A DNA stretch of 64,000 bases from Mactra quadrangularis (GCA_025267735.1 CM046295.1:16017592-16081591), one strand, 5' to 3'; positions 10,137-21,680 are shown, counted from the first letter of the stretch. The notes: a model not told the origin generated them from the sequence alone. Numbers and translations are program-made.

Positions 10137-11926
10137 CGTGTGCTGAGTTTTAGACCCAACCATCAGCTTATGCGATATTGTTGAGTTGATTCAAAATCTT
10201 TAGAGGGACTTAATCCTTCTTTTGTAAATGGTTCTGCATTGTCTTGTAAGAATCTAGCTTGTATTAAATAAGGCTGGTTTGACTCACTGACTAAAACCCA
10301 TAGCATGGAACTAAAGGCTGATAAAAATTTGTAATTTGTTGCTATTTTTAGTGAAAAATAATGACTACTGTAACACTTAATTAATAGTATTCTTTTTTTT
10401 ATAATTCACATTTTTTTTCATTCTCTCATTCAAAAACCTAGTCAGTAAGCTTGCTGGGTAACAAACTCTAACTGTACAATCTGAACTCATTAACTCTAGT
10501 ATTGATTATATCCATAATTTTATCACAATAACCAGTTATTGATTCCATTGATAGCATGGTTATTTAAATTCAGGTTATCTCCCTTGTATCAAGTATAAAA
10601 TATTACATTTTTGTTGAAACTTTTTTATACTGAACTCTTTTGTAGACTGAAGTTCATTTACTTTGGTGATTTCTATGATAATGTAAGCAATTGACTTTTT
10701 CTTTAGTTCTGTACACTTGGAAACTTTAGATGTTGGTGTTACTTGTCGGCCCAGATTGCTCGCTCCATGATATTCTAATTTATATGATATGTATGAATTA
10801 GAGTATCATCGAGCTAGTGACCTGTCCGTGTAAGTACAAGCACTGGTATAGGGTGCAAATAATAAAACTTACAAGAGCACCTCATGGATTTCAAATGGTG
10901 TACAGTAGGTCTTATACTGTATTTTTGATAAATTGAATACTTGGTTATTATTTGAAGAAAATAGAAAATATTATATTTATGTACTGACTGCCCAGTCCTG
11001 TAAAGAAAACATTGGATAACTTAGTAAAAACAAAGTGTGCCTTGTATGTTTAAACCCATGAAAATCATGCTTCACAGTCTAAATAGGTTAATAAATTAAT
11101 AAATTTTATCATTTTTGTGATTCAATGTTTATGTAATAGAAGTATTGTTTCTTTCTTTAAATACAGTAAGAACTCTATAGTGTGACACTTGTTTTCTTAA
11201 TATTTTTGTTATTGTTTTATTAAATAACATGGAATTGTGAAGTCACGCAATCAAAGCCATCACTCTGGTTCCAAAATTGTTTGACCAATATTTGCAATAC
11301 AAATTGAGTAGGCTGTGCCTGGCTAAGTTGCCCAAGTTTGTACAATTGGTCACTTCATTTGTGTACACTCTTAAATGGTATAGTGTACCAAATATTACAT
11401 GTTACATATTACTTTCTGTGCTCTAAGTACACCTTATGTGCACTTTTTATCCCCCCCTTCTCTAGGTCACTATTTATTGAGAGCATTTGAAATTTTAATC
11501 ACAGTATCAGTTGATTTTTCTATGCTTCGCTGAAAACTTACACTGAACCATATAATAGAAATTGTAGGATCAAATTTAATGATAGTCAAACATGAATTTG
11601 AAAGTATCAAACAACATAACAATTTGTCTATTGTCAACTTAATATTTTCCAAATTTGGTTAAAAATACTTTGAAATATAGAAATAGATTTCAATCTTTTA
11701 AGAATATTATAATTTTACATTATACTTGAACATAACACTAATCATGGTTGATATAAATGCTCCAAAATAAAATGAATAAAAAAAAATGATCAACTTGAAT
11801 AGATATATATAACAAATTATATATACAAAAAAAAATGGATTCAAGCAAATGTAAGAAAAAAAAGATGGATCCATGACAATGTATATGAAATATATAAATG
11901 ATCATGAAAAAAAGGGAAAAAAAAAC
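10137..11926. other. AT-rich intergenic DNA with one hairpin
   Basis: No coding feature was recognised. It includes a hairpin at 10743-10831, where GCTCG..ATGATATTCTAATT is mirrored by AATTAGAGTATCAT..CGAGC with a 4-base insertion in one arm. It also has poly-T and A-rich stretches near 10390 and 11780-11930. Confidence 0.4.
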
Positions 11927-12178
11927 AATCCGAGTAATCTAGTGAAGGACCCAGTTAATGCTGGGGGGATAGCTAGATCGGACTGTAATGAAAATCCGAG
12001 TAATCTAGTGAAGGACCCAGTTAATGCTGGGGGGATAGCTAGATCGGACTGTAATGAAAATCCGAGTAATCTAGTGAAGGACCCAGTTAATCTGGGGGGA
12101 TAGCTAGATCGGACTGTAATGAAAATCCGAGTAATCTAGTGAAGGACCCAGTTAATCTGGGGGGATAGCTAGATCGGA
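11927..12178 (+). repeat. 66-bp minisatellite, four units
   Basis: The unit starts AATCCGAGTAATCTAGTG and ends ACTGTAATGAA. The first two copies are 66 bp; the third and fourth lack one base (AATCTGGGG in place of AATGCTGGGG). A 66-bp unit keeps frame, producing a 76-codon repetitive reading frame (11873-12103) that closes once the shorter units begin. It is most likely non-coding. The GC-rich unit contrasts with its AT-rich flanks. Confidence 0.85.
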
Positions 12179-13557
12179 AGATGTCAGCTGTGTTTAAATG
12201 TTAGTAGTAACATATATAATATAGTGTACAATTATAAATTCTAATAAAATCCTATTATCACGAAATTTATAAGAAATATGTACTCTTGTACATTATGCTT
12301 GTATATCATAGTTGACAGTAATGTATTATCATTGTAATACATATAGATACTTAGTTATGTTGTTTTTTATATCAAATTATTTGTGCTGATATATCATTTA
12401 AGAAGATTCTAATGAATAATAATGGTTCATGACTCACTGCTAGTCATACCCTTCCATGAAATTTGCATAAGATCAATACTGGTATTACGAAAATATGTTA
12501 GCTTCTTGTTGAAGGTGGTTCTAAGAGAGCTGGTTAGGTGCACCACCCACTACAATTCATTTTATGATAACAACAAGTTCTGTAAGATTACACTTGACCA
12601 TAAGCACATTGTTTACTTGGGTTTGTACTGTAGATAGAGGTTTTTATGAATATGAACATGTGTATGGCTTTGATGGTGGTGGCTTTTTTCATACCCTTAG
12701 TTTAATTATTGTTCAGTTTTGTTGGACTTTACTACATAATGATATAGTCATTAGTTACTTAAACAGATTTCAATGATGATACTTGGTTGTTCTTAATAAA
12801 GTTATTTATACTATTGTAATTAGTCATGCTGATGGATTTCAAATAAGAATTATGTTTGGTTTTTGTACATTTTTGTTAAGACATATTATTTTTTTCATAC
12901 TAGGCTTCATTATAGATTTATAACAGTATATTCAATGTTTTCTGTACACTTTTGGTCAACTGTATAATACATGTAGAATACTTTATTTTTCATGATTTAA
13001 GTCAGTGTTTCTTTTCCATTCTAAGAAATATCTTTTTTTGATGAGAAATCAATTAAATGTATATAGCACCGTCTTTGAATGACTCTAGATATTTATGAGC
13101 ATTATAGTTGAATAGTTATGAGAAATACAACATCATAATTTAGATTTTTTGAACATTTACTGATACTTAGAAAATTAGAATACTTTTGAGTATGTTTTTG
13201 GATACTTTGAATCTAACTTGATACAAGTGGTTTTTCCTGATTTATTTTTCTGATGAAGATGAAAAATAACCAGAAATAGGTTTTATATTTTTTGTTTTGG
13301 TTTATACAAGGTGATGATCAGTAATTTCAGTCTATAATTAACTTTGTTGATATGGTTATTGTTCTAATATGGTATAAATGGTACATTAAGTTTAATGTCT
13401 TGATAAAAATATTAGATCTTTAAAAAATATGAATATCAGTAATGCTAAGAAAATAATTATCAGAACCTGATTTCTTTAACTGTTTGTGTGTCTACATCAG
13501 CCTTGTCTATTACAAGCTAGAACAACAGCAGATTATGAGATTATGATTGACTGAGGT
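12179..13557. other. AT-rich intergenic DNA
   Basis: No gene was seen. The string CATACCCTTCCATGAAA near 12446 also occurs in the SINE body at 13659, so 12446-12560 may be a decayed SINE fragment, but the rest does not align convincingly. Confidence 0.35.
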
Positions 13558-13872
13558 GAATACTTCAAAACCCGGGTCTATTGCACAGTTGGTAGCGCGC
13601 CGAGATTTAAAATCTCGTGTCCGAGGGGGTGCGGGTTCGAATCCCACCTGGGGAGGCTATACCCTTCCATGAAAATTTGACAATAATGTTGATTTTCCTC
13701 CATTGATTAGATAATATGGAGAAGTTTCCTGCCTTGTGGAAGGGTAGGTGAGTACTGGTTATAGGCAATGGTCCAGGAAAGCTAGATTAGGTGGGCTGGA
13801 CGCCGTAAAATGACCTAAATTGTGTTGACATGGCATTAAATCTACAAAAACAAAACAAAACGAATACTTCAA
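13558..13872 (+). mobile_element. tRNA-derived SINE with 11-bp target-site duplication
   Basis: The element is 13569-13861 (293 bp). The duplication GAATACTTCAA is perfect at 13558-13568 and 13862-13872. The head carries a pol III A box (TTGCACAGTTGG, 13581-13592) and a perfect B box (GGTTCGAATCC, 13634-13644). The body continues to AGGTGGGCTGGACGCCGTAA and the tail ends in an AAAAC-type repeat. This is the standard SINE layout: tRNA-like promoter, conserved body, simple tail. A partner LINE would supply retrotransposition. The 3' domain resembles what I recall of broadly conserved metazoan SINE 3' domains, but I cannot confirm the family. Confidence 0.88.
13574..13654 (+). other. tRNA-Leu(UAA)-like SINE head
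   Basis: The anticodon stem CGAGA/TCTCG (13601-13605, 13613-13617) encloses the loop TTTAAAA, with TAA at the anticodon position (13608-13610). A long variable region of about 13 bases, as in class II tRNAs, precedes a T arm with loop TTCGAAT and one mismatched stem pair. The presumed acceptor strands do not pair, so this is a SINE promoter and not a working tRNA gene. Confidence 0.65.
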
Positions 13873-15311
13873 TATATATGGAATACATGCCAGATCGTGG
13901 TTTTTTTCTATTTCTCAACTGATCAATAATCTAAGAGATTCTATGTATTTAAAACATAATATATTTTTTCTCAGTGAAATTTGACCTGATTGTTTTTGCT
14001 AAAAAACGTAGACTTGAAGACTTTCGATCAAGTTCATTACAGTTACCGCTAAAAGTTTTATTGCCAAATAATCAATCAAATATTGTTTTGAATAAAAAGC
14101 TAAAGTTATAATAATAAACTAATGTTGAGTAGATTTTGTATGTGTAAAGATTACAGCATAACACTGTTGTTTATATGATGATATTAGCTAGATTTGTATA
14201 TCCATACATTTGAAGCTTCTAGTTGGAGTTTAAATGGGGTTTTGAACTAACACTAAACTGAAGGGGCAATTTAAAGATGAGCTTCTTATTGATATCAAAG
14301 ACTGAGATATCGCAGAATACGTTATTCCATAATTCGCGCCGCGCGAAGCAAGTCCTTTTGCGATTGTTATCACTGTCAATTGATAAGGTTTAAATGTTTC
14401 TTGAAATGAAATATTGATGAGCTCAATAACTTGTATGTATTGATTTAGCATTGATTAGGGAATTGGTGCAAATGAAAACTGAAACATGCTTTTTGAGATA
14501 TTTTGATATCATTGAATATTTTTTGTCTTTTCTGTTAAAACTTTAGAATTTTGTGTGTTGATAGAAATTACGCTATAGAGGTTTAAATGGTTTCAATACA
14601 AAAATGTAGTCTTTTACATTAAAATTTTGATTAGTTTGGAATCAATCATCTGCGAATATATGATCCTAGTCCTTTAATTGTTTATTTTTGGGGATGAAGA
14701 GTAATAGAAACTAGTTTAATGAAATGAGTTATTACATCATATCAATTATTCTGACTTTGTACAGTTTGTCATGGTCAAACTCCATCTTTGGGCTGTATAT
14801 GCATTAAATGTGAATGTGGTAGGCTGTAGGAATTAACATATAAGATAAATTATGAGGCTAAAAACATGTGAAACAATATCTTTAATTTATTCTACAAATA
14901 ATAGTCACAATGGTATGAGTTGGATATGAGAAATAGAAGTAATAATGTAACTATTGATCTGGTAGAGAAAATATAATCTAGATTGACTTGTCAATTAATT
15001 TGAACATTTGACCTAATGTCATTGGAGTTATTTTGTAATTCTTTGGTAAATGATTCTTTAAGTTATGGGTCTTAGTAATGCACTTATAATGTGCATGATT
15101 TTAGTGTATAATCTACATTTCACATCAATGCATTCAGGAAGAATTCTGCATTTCAGCAAAACATAGGTATATAGGGAATGTTCTCAGTTCATGAATCTAG
15201 TATATCAGACGATAGGTTATGTTGTTATGTACTGAGGTTCATGTACTGAAACCATTTCCATCCCCGGGCCCATCCATCCTAGGGTGTTTTAAATTAAGGT
15301 TTTGTTTTGGT
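13873..15311. other. AT-rich intergenic DNA
   Basis: No exon was recognised. A compact GC palindrome TTCGCGCCGCGCGAA lies at 14333-14347. A 73-codon minus frame (14230-14451) has no supporting features. Confidence 0.35.
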
Positions 15312-15513
15312 ACAATACACTGTACAACACTACACATTTCTGATAGTATGAAATCATAGAAATGCTACCAACTTTCTCAGAGAACTCAGAGAAGCATCAT
15401 TTTAAACCTCTCCCTCTCATAAACACCCACCTCTCATGCATGCTCCCTTCTGCCTCTCGGACCACCCTCTCCTTGTCAACCCCCTATAAATTTCGCTGGC
15501 GCTGTTTGGGTTA
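15312..15513 (+). repeat. Old dispersed repeat, copy 2 (plus orientation)
   Basis: Partner of the minus-strand copy at 3126-3331. Its C-rich 3' half ends immediately before the candidate exon at 15519, so its pyrimidines may provide that exon's splice acceptor. Confidence 0.5.
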
Positions 15514-15518
15514 CCCAG

Positions 15519-15656
15519 TCTGCAAGGTACTTGAACATTATGTATGCCAAAAACCCTCCAGGATATTTCCGGTCAGGCTTTGGCACGTTCTCAGCCCATG
15601 TGATATCAGCACCACTGGAAGGGCCTTGCACGCGGGTTCATGTATCTCAACCTAAG
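15519..15656 (+). CDS. Candidate internal exon, unrecognised protein
   Basis: TTTGGGTTACCCAG at 15518 is a fair acceptor and CCTAAG|GTATTG at 15656 a good donor; the enclosed 138 bp is 46 open codons. The peptide begins SARYLNIMYAKNPPGYFRSG and ends CTRVHVSQPK. Its mixed composition is unlike the surrounding low-complexity DNA, and GC is clearly higher than in the flanks. Read through, the frame runs on to a TAA at 15714. I do not recognise a domain. A second plus frame is open over most of it but has a TAA just before the donor. It could be a working exon, a pseudogene fragment or part of a transposon. Confidence 0.4.
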
Positions 15657-15814
15657 GTATTGAAGGGGAAAGCAAACTTTGTTGGTATCATGGTCTCTCT
15701 CAGGGTCCATGGCTAAGGAGTTTTTTACTTATTTTACATGTAATTATTACCAAGAACTGTTGTTAGGAAGTCAAAATGTTTCAAAATTTTTTTTGTTCTA
15801 TTTTCTTTTTACAG

Positions 15815-15904
15815 AAAAGCATCATTTGGTATCAACACAAGAACAACGCATGAATTGATGGTAGATTATGGTATGAAGAAAGAAGACGTGGACTGCATAT
15901 TGAT
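15815..15904 (+). CDS. Candidate internal exon, unrecognised protein
   Basis: A near-ideal acceptor (TTCTATTTTCTTTTTACAG, ending 15814) and donor (TTGAT|GTGAGTTTT) enclose 90 bp. One frame is fully open and reads KASFGINTRTTHELMVDYGM then KKEDVDCILM. It enters after one base and leaves after two, so the exon is symmetric (same phase both ends) and could be skipped or duplicated without a frameshift. The phase does not fit the upstream candidate at 15519-15656, which ends on a codon boundary, so an unseen exon, another donor or independent origins must be assumed. No family was recognised. Confidence 0.5.
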
Positions 15905-16000
15905 GTGAGTTTTTTATTTTATTTATAATTTAATATTGTGTTTTATATTATGCTTCTTATATTGATAACTTTGATATTTTTATTGATTTTCATATTAACA

Positions 16001-16050
16001 ACATGTAGATTGATGGTAGTGTTTAGGATGAAGAAAGTTTTTATATTGAG
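16001..16050 (+). pseudogene. Decayed duplicate of the 15815-15904 exon
   Basis: ATTGATGGTAGTGTTTAGGATGAAGAAAG matches the exon's ATTGATGGTAGATTATGGTATGAAGAAAG with a few changes, one of which creates an in-frame TAG. The following intron is also duplicated: GTTTTATATTATGCTTCTTATATT near 15940 recurs as GTTTTATACTATGCTTCTTATATT near 16090. A local exon-plus-intron duplication that then decayed explains this. Confidence 0.5.
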
Positions 16051-16453
16051 GTGTTTTCTTTTATCTTTTAAATATATTTTCATATCTTGTTTTATACTAT
16101 GCTTCTTATATTTCTTATTTTTATAACTCGGCTTTATTTATGACTCTTTATTTGTTTCATTTATTTGTTCATTTATGTTATTTCATGTTTTTTTTGTGTG
16201 TAAATTATATGTCTTTTTATTTGTAATTTTAGCGTTTGGTGTTTTTTTTTCTATTTTCTACTTTAATTTATTTATTCTTATGTATTTTAATTGTAATGTA
16301 AACAAAATAAACTTCTCTTCATATTTTTTATCATTTATTAAAGACATGCACTTTTGTTATGATTTCCAAATCTTTTTTATATTAACAACTAATACCTTTG
16401 TTATGAGTTTCGTGTTTTCTTACATATACAATGAGTTTTTTTATTTAAATTAA
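16051..16453 (+). other. T-rich low-complexity DNA
   Basis: Open frames here (for example 16175-16453) are rich in Phe, Leu and Ile because the DNA is T-rich. No signal or domain supports them. Confidence 0.4.
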
Positions 16454-18690
16454 AATGTACTTTCTTATATTAGCAACTTGTATTTCTTATTAAGGTTTTA
16501 AGTGTATTTTATTATATTAGCAACATGTACTTCTACTTAAGGTTTTAGGGTATTTTCTTATATTAGCAACATGTACTTCTATTTCAGGTTTTAGGGTATT
16601 TTCTTATATTTGCAAATTGTACTTCTACTTAAGGTTTTAGGGTATTTTCTTATATCAGCAACATGTACCTCCACTTAAGGTTTTAGGGTATTTTCTTTTA
16701 TTAGCAACATGTACTTCTACTTAAGGTTTTAGGGTATTTTCTTATATTAGCAACATGTACTTCTACATAAGGTTTTAGGGTATTCTTATATTAGCAACAT
16801 GTACTTCTACTTAAGGTTTTAGGGTTTTTTCTTATATAAGCAACATGTACTTCTACTAAAGGTTTTAGGGTATTTTCTTATATTAGCAACATGTACTTCT
16901 ACTTAAGGTTTTAGGGTATTTTCTTATATAAGAAACATGTACTTCTACTTAAGGTTTTAGGGTATTTTCTTATATTAGCAACATGTACTTCTACTTAAGG
17001 TTTTAGGATATTTTCTTATATTAGAAACATGTACTTCTACTAAAGGTTTTAGGGTATTTTCTTATATTAGCAACATGTACTTTTACTTAAAGTTTTAGGG
17101 TATTTTCTTATATTAGCAACATGTACTTCTACTTAAGGTTTTAGGGTATTTTCTTATATTAGCAACATGTACTTCTACTTAAGGTTTTAGGATATTTTTT
17201 ATATTAGAAACTTGTACTTCTACTAAAGGTTTTAGGGTATTTTCTTATATTAGCAACATGTACTTCTACTTAAGGTTTTTGATTATTTTCTTATTTTAGC
17301 AACATGTACATCTACTGAAGATTTTAGGGTATTTTCTTTTATTAGCAACATGTTTTCTGCTTAAGGTTTTAGGGTATCTTCTTATATTAGCAACATGTAC
17401 TTCTACTTAAGGTTTTAGGATATTTTCTTATATTAGAAACATGTACTTCTACTAAAGGTTTTAGGGTATTTTCTTATATTAGCAACATGTACTTCTACTT
17501 AAGGTTTTAGGGTATTTTCTTATTTTAGCAACATGTACATCTACTGAAGATTTTAGGGTATTTTCTTTTATTAGCAACATGTTTTCTGCTTAAGGTTTTA
17601 GGGTATTTTCTTATATAAGCAACATGTACTTCTACTTAAGGTTTTAGTGTATTTTCTAACATTAGCAACAAGAACTTCTACTAAAGGTTTTAGGGTATTT
17701 TCTTATATTAGCAACATGTACTTCTACTTAAGGTTTTATGGTATTTTCTTATATTAGCAACATGTATTTCTACTGAAGGTTTTAGGGTATTTTCTTATAT
17801 TAGCAACATGTACTTCTACTTAAGGTTTTAGGGTATTTTCTTATATTAGCAACATGTACTTCTACTTAAGTTTTTAGGGTATTTTCTTATATTAGCAACA
17901 TGTACTTCTACTGAAGGTTTTAGTGTATTTTCTTATATTAGCAACATGTACTTTTATATAAGGGTTTAAAGTATTTTCTTATGGTAGCAACATGTACTTG
18001 CACTAAAAGTTTTAGGGTATTTTCTTATGATATTTGCAACATGTACTTCTACTTAAGGTTTTAGTGTACTTTCTTATATTAGCAACACATACTTTTATAT
18101 AAGGGTTTAAAATATTTTCTTATGGTAGCAACATGTACTTTTACTAAAGGTTTTAGGGTATTTTCTTATATAAGCAACATGTACTTCTACTAAAGGTTTT
18201 AGGGTATTTTCTTATATTAGCAACTTGTATTTTTTTTAAAGGTTTCAGGGTTTTTTCTTATATTAGCAACATGTACTTCAACTTAAGGTTTTAGGGTATT
18301 TTCTTATATTAGCAAGCAACATGTAAATCTACTAAAGGTTTTAGGGTTTTATCGTATATTAGCAACATGTACTTCTACTAAAGGTTTTAGGGTTTTATCG
18401 TATATTAGCAACATGTACTTATACTAAAGGTTTTAGGGTATTTTCTTATATAAGCAACATGTACTTCTACTAAAGGTTTTAGGGTAATTTCTTATATAAG
18501 CAACATGTACTTCTACTTAAGGTTTGAGCATATTATCTTATTTTAGCAACATGTACTTCTACTTAAGGTTTTCAGGTATTTTATTATGTTAGCAACATGT
18601 TCTTCATTTCAGGATTGCGGGTGTTTTCTTATATCTGAAACATGTACTTCTATTTAAGGTTTTAGGGTATTTTCCTATTATAGAAACATG
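16454..18690 (+). repeat. 46-bp minisatellite, about 48 units
   Basis: The consensus is TATTTTCTTATATTAGCAAC followed by ATGTACTTCTACTTAAGGTTTTAGGG. Most units differ by one to four bases, and the edges are more diverged. Each holds a single TTTTAGGG, which is not a telomere array. Each also has a T-rich stretch ending in AG followed 21 bases later by AAG|GTTTTA, so it looks like an acceptor-donor pair. Displaced units recur at 21688-21900. Confidence 0.92.
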
Positions 18691-18867
18691 AACTTAATAT
18701 TTTTACAATTTTTAATAATCACATGGACACTGAATGCTTTATGTTTTACCTCTTTGGAACGACCGACCGTCTGTCCTATATTGGTCATTTACAACTTACT
18801 CTATTTGAGGCGACTTGGAATATCCGAAAAATACCTAGTTGAAAGAAGTAAGAAGATAATAAATTCA

Positions 18868-19050
18868 GTGAATAGATTATGAAAATCTTTGGGTCCAGGG
18901 TATGACAGAAAACTGCTTCCAGCTGTGGCATCCCATATATGGATGTGGGAAAGTGAGGCTGCCCTTCACCACAGTTGCCTCTAGGTACATGTTGTTTATA
19001 TATGAAAAAGCTGCTTTAACCGGCCTTAAGTCGTGAACAGAGTGTATGTT
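18868..19050 (+). other. Conserved island A, copy 1
   Basis: A GC-rich block from GTGAATAGATTATGAAAATC to about TGCTTTAACC, nearly identical to A2. CAGCTGTGG (18920-18928) pairs with CCACAGTTG (18969-18977), a 9-bp stem with one G-U pair. Inside it TCCCA (18931-18935) pairs with TGGGA (18946-18950). In the core the four differences from A2 fall outside these stems. Several short frames are open on both strands, including one ending AALHHSCL before TAG, and none stands out. It may be a structured RNA, a regulatory element or an exon. No match to snRNAs I know (U1, U2, U4, U5, U6). Confidence 0.5.
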
Positions 19051-19861
19051 TTAATAAATAAAGTTTGAATTTTGATGTTTTTTTTTAAAGTTTTATTTAT
19101 GTATATTATATTATGTATCAGAAGTTTATGTAGCAACTGAATTTTATCCTTGCATTAAAGTTACTGACCTTTATAGCTTAGGTTAAGGTTTTCATGTTTT
19201 ATGCCTTATTATTGAATTGGTAATCTTTTTTATTAAAACCTTCTATGATATGATACTATAGTTTTAGAGGATAATAATATAAATGACTGTAACTTTTTCT
19301 TGCTAAACGTTGAATTACTGTCTTGTATTGACCATTCAGTTGTAATAATGAAAATTAAACCAATAGAGAACATGCTTAAATATATATGAAATTAAAAATT
19401 TGATTTTTTGTGAGAATATAATTTTTCTCTTTACACCATCAGGGTAAAAAATGTGACTTAAATGTAGTTTCTAAATAACTTTCTTGTCTTTGACTTTATC
19501 TGTAATAGTTCACTTACAGCTGTCAGGAATAGTTTTAAGTATTTAAAATTTTTAGACTTTCAATGCATAAGTTGATCTAAGGTAATGAAAGTAGGCCTAT
19601 GGTACATTATAATTAAATTCTGAACATAGTTTTTAGAGACTGATAGTTGCATTTAATAAGGTTTATGAATATGACTTGTAAGGACTTTGATTAATTAGTT
19701 TTACTTCATTGATTAAAATAATGAATACTTTAGGTAATATATTTATACTAGACATTTGACAGGTTAAACAGGATACAGATATAGGGTAAAATGTAATTTC
19801 TTCAATTCAACATGACATCAGAAAGAAGAAAATAATTGAAAACTACCATCTTAATTAACAG
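19051..19861. other. AT-rich spacer between islands A1 and B1
   Basis: No gene was seen. It is clearly homologous to 22260-23065 between A2 and B3, with scattered substitutions and indels, in contrast to the near-identity of the islands. Confidence 0.5.
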
Positions 19862-20095
19862 ATTGTATACATTGAACATAGTTTGGAAGATAGCTACAAA
19901 TGGCCTCTCCTTCTAAGTGGAACAGTCCGCGGGCCTCAGAGCTGGATGAACGCCGAGCTGAAGGGGTTGTAAGAGTTGCCTGGTATTACAAAAATGGGTT
20001 CAATAGCATGTCAACTAAACTCAGATTGTGAGCTCTATGACTCATAGTACAGTGTGTGGGATTTGTGAACATAGTGGTTGTTGAAATTATATCAT
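19862..20095 (+). other. Conserved island B, copy 1
   Basis: A roughly 230-bp block from GAT..ATACATTGAACATAG to GTGGTTGTT.AAATTAT. It holds a 43-codon frame at 19900-20031 starting MASPSKWNSPRASELDERRA and ending NSMSTKLRL. The block also has strong donor-like strings GGGGTT|GTAAGAGT and CAGATT|GTGAGC, and an AP-1-like palindrome CTATGACTCATAG. In-frame stops just upstream mean the ATG would be the true start. B1 has GAA at the codon where other copies have GAG (silent). The protein matches nothing I know, and a non-coding RNA or regulatory element is equally possible. Confidence 0.5.
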
Positions 20096-20863
20096 CATTT
20101 TGTTGTTACAAGGATTTAGAAAACATAGTTTTACCGTAACTGAACAATGTTTAACCTTTCTTCTTGCTATATAGGTTAATAAAAAAGTGAGATAGAAATA
20201 GGAACACTTTCCTCCTTTGGTGAATGATAAATGTTTTGAATTCTTATGATAAAACTATAAAGAGATAAATACTTGATGGAATATTTTTAACTACATTTTT
20301 GATCTACAATGTTGAACTATAGTTTTTAACTACATTTTTGAACTGCATAGTTGAACTACATTTTTGTACCTCATTCTTGAAGCTACATGTATATTCAAAT
20401 TTTAACATTTTTATGTACTAAGACTTTGTATGTAACATCTTTGATATCAATTAATAATTTAAGTTTAAATTTTAACTACTTGAAAAGTATTTCTTTATGT
20501 TATTAGGGTTTCATATTATTAAGGATTTAAGCATTTATTTCTAATCAACATTGATATGTAATTATAATGTTAAGGTTATAAATATCTACAGCTTGAGCAG
20601 TTGTCTATGAATTTAAGTGTACTATGATAATAAGTAGCTTTAATTTGAATTGATAAAAATGGACTTTCAGGACTTTGATTAATATTAGTTAGAGTTTATA
20701 GATAGAATTGATTAAAGTACATAGATCTATTTGGGCTATATAACAATACATGAAATTTAAATGATTAAGCAGGAAAAAGATAATCTCTTAAATGTAATTT
20801 CTTTATTTTGAATTAACTGCAGATGGAAGAAAAATAATTGAAAACTACCATTTTGATTAACAG

Positions 20864-21096
20864 ATTGTATACATTGAACATAGTTTGGAAGATAGCTACA
20901 AATGGCCTCTCCTTCTAAGTGGAACAGTCCGCGGGCCTCAGAGCTGGATGAACGCCGAGCTGAGGGGGTTGTAAGAGTTGCCTGGTATTACAAAAATGGG
21001 TTCAATAGCATGTCAACTAAACTCAGATTGTGAGCTCTATGACTCATAGTACAGTGTGTGGGATTTGTGAACATAGTGGTTGTTAAAATTATATCA
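20864..21096 (+). other. Conserved island B, copy 2
   Basis: Differs from B1 by about two bases across the block, while the DNA on either side has drifted to loose similarity. The 43-codon frame is intact at 20902-21033. Its downstream flank resembles the flank of B7. Confidence 0.5.
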
Positions 21097-21429
21097 TCAT
21101 TCTGTCTTTGTTCAGAATTAGGAAATTTATTATAGTTGGTTTAATTTTTCGTAATTATTGTTTAGGATTAATGAACACAGTCATTTAGATTCTCATCAGT
21201 AAAGAGATTATAAGTTAATTTACTTTCATTTCTACTTGTTAAGCTGATTAAACTCAATCAACAGATGAATACTTAAAGCTATGAACATTACTTTAATAAG
21301 TAATTAATTTTTTATCTTAAGTTTGTGTTTCTTACTTCAACATCATGTTTAGTAAAGATTTAAGTGTTTCTTATATTAAACTTATCTTCAAGCTGCAAAT
21401 TTATAGTACTTGGTGTTTAATATATGGTG

Positions 21430-21680
21430 GTTTTGGGTATGGCTGTTCTGGAAGCCATACTTACTAACAATTCTTTAGTTTGTTTTTTACTTTATCTTAA
21501 GGAAGCATAATTTATAGTTCTTAGTGTTAAGGCGGTAAGGGTATGGCTGTAAGGGGAGGTTTTTGAGGCCATACTTTCTAATAACATTAACATTAGTTTA
21601 TTAGTTTTTGAGTTTTTGTTTTATTTACAACCATTTAGTATGTTTTTTACTATATCTTGAGGAAACATATGTTTATTGTT
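21430..21680 (+). repeat. Hairpin repeat C, two units
   Basis: Unit C1 has GTATGGCT (21436-21443) and AGCCATAC (21452-21459), a perfect 8-bp stem. Unit C2 has GTATGGC (21541-21547) and GCCATAC (21568-21574). Both are followed by TT.CTAA.AA. The same family resumes at 26440-27120 and near 28020. Confidence 0.6.

Larger units (their letters stand above)
18660..21680 (+). repeat. 3.2-kb tandem duplication, unit 1
   Basis: It contains island A1, then B1 and B2, then hairpin repeats C1-C2. The same order and spacing return from about 21870: A1 to A2 is about 3210 bp, B1 to B3 about 3208 bp, B2 to B4 about 3152 bp. The DNA around B1 and B3 is highly similar, so the duplication is fairly young. Confidence 0.75.

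Noticed and set aside
11873..12103. 76-codon frame with perfect 22-residue repeats
   Set aside because: It is the 66-bp minisatellite read in frame, closed as soon as unit length changes by one base.
14333..14347. GC palindrome TTCGCGCCGCGCGAA as a terminator or regulatory site
   Set aside because: It is isolated, with no T-tract, gene or repeat context.
16454..18690. Telomere-like TTTTAGGG strings, one per unit
   Set aside because: They occur once per 46 bp within a longer unit, not as back-to-back telomere repeats.
18688..18882. 64-codon frame with a signal-peptide-like start (MNLIFLQFLIITWTL) just before island A1
   Set aside because: The homologous sequence before A2 (about 21905-22090) does not keep the start or frame, so there is no sign of coding constraint.
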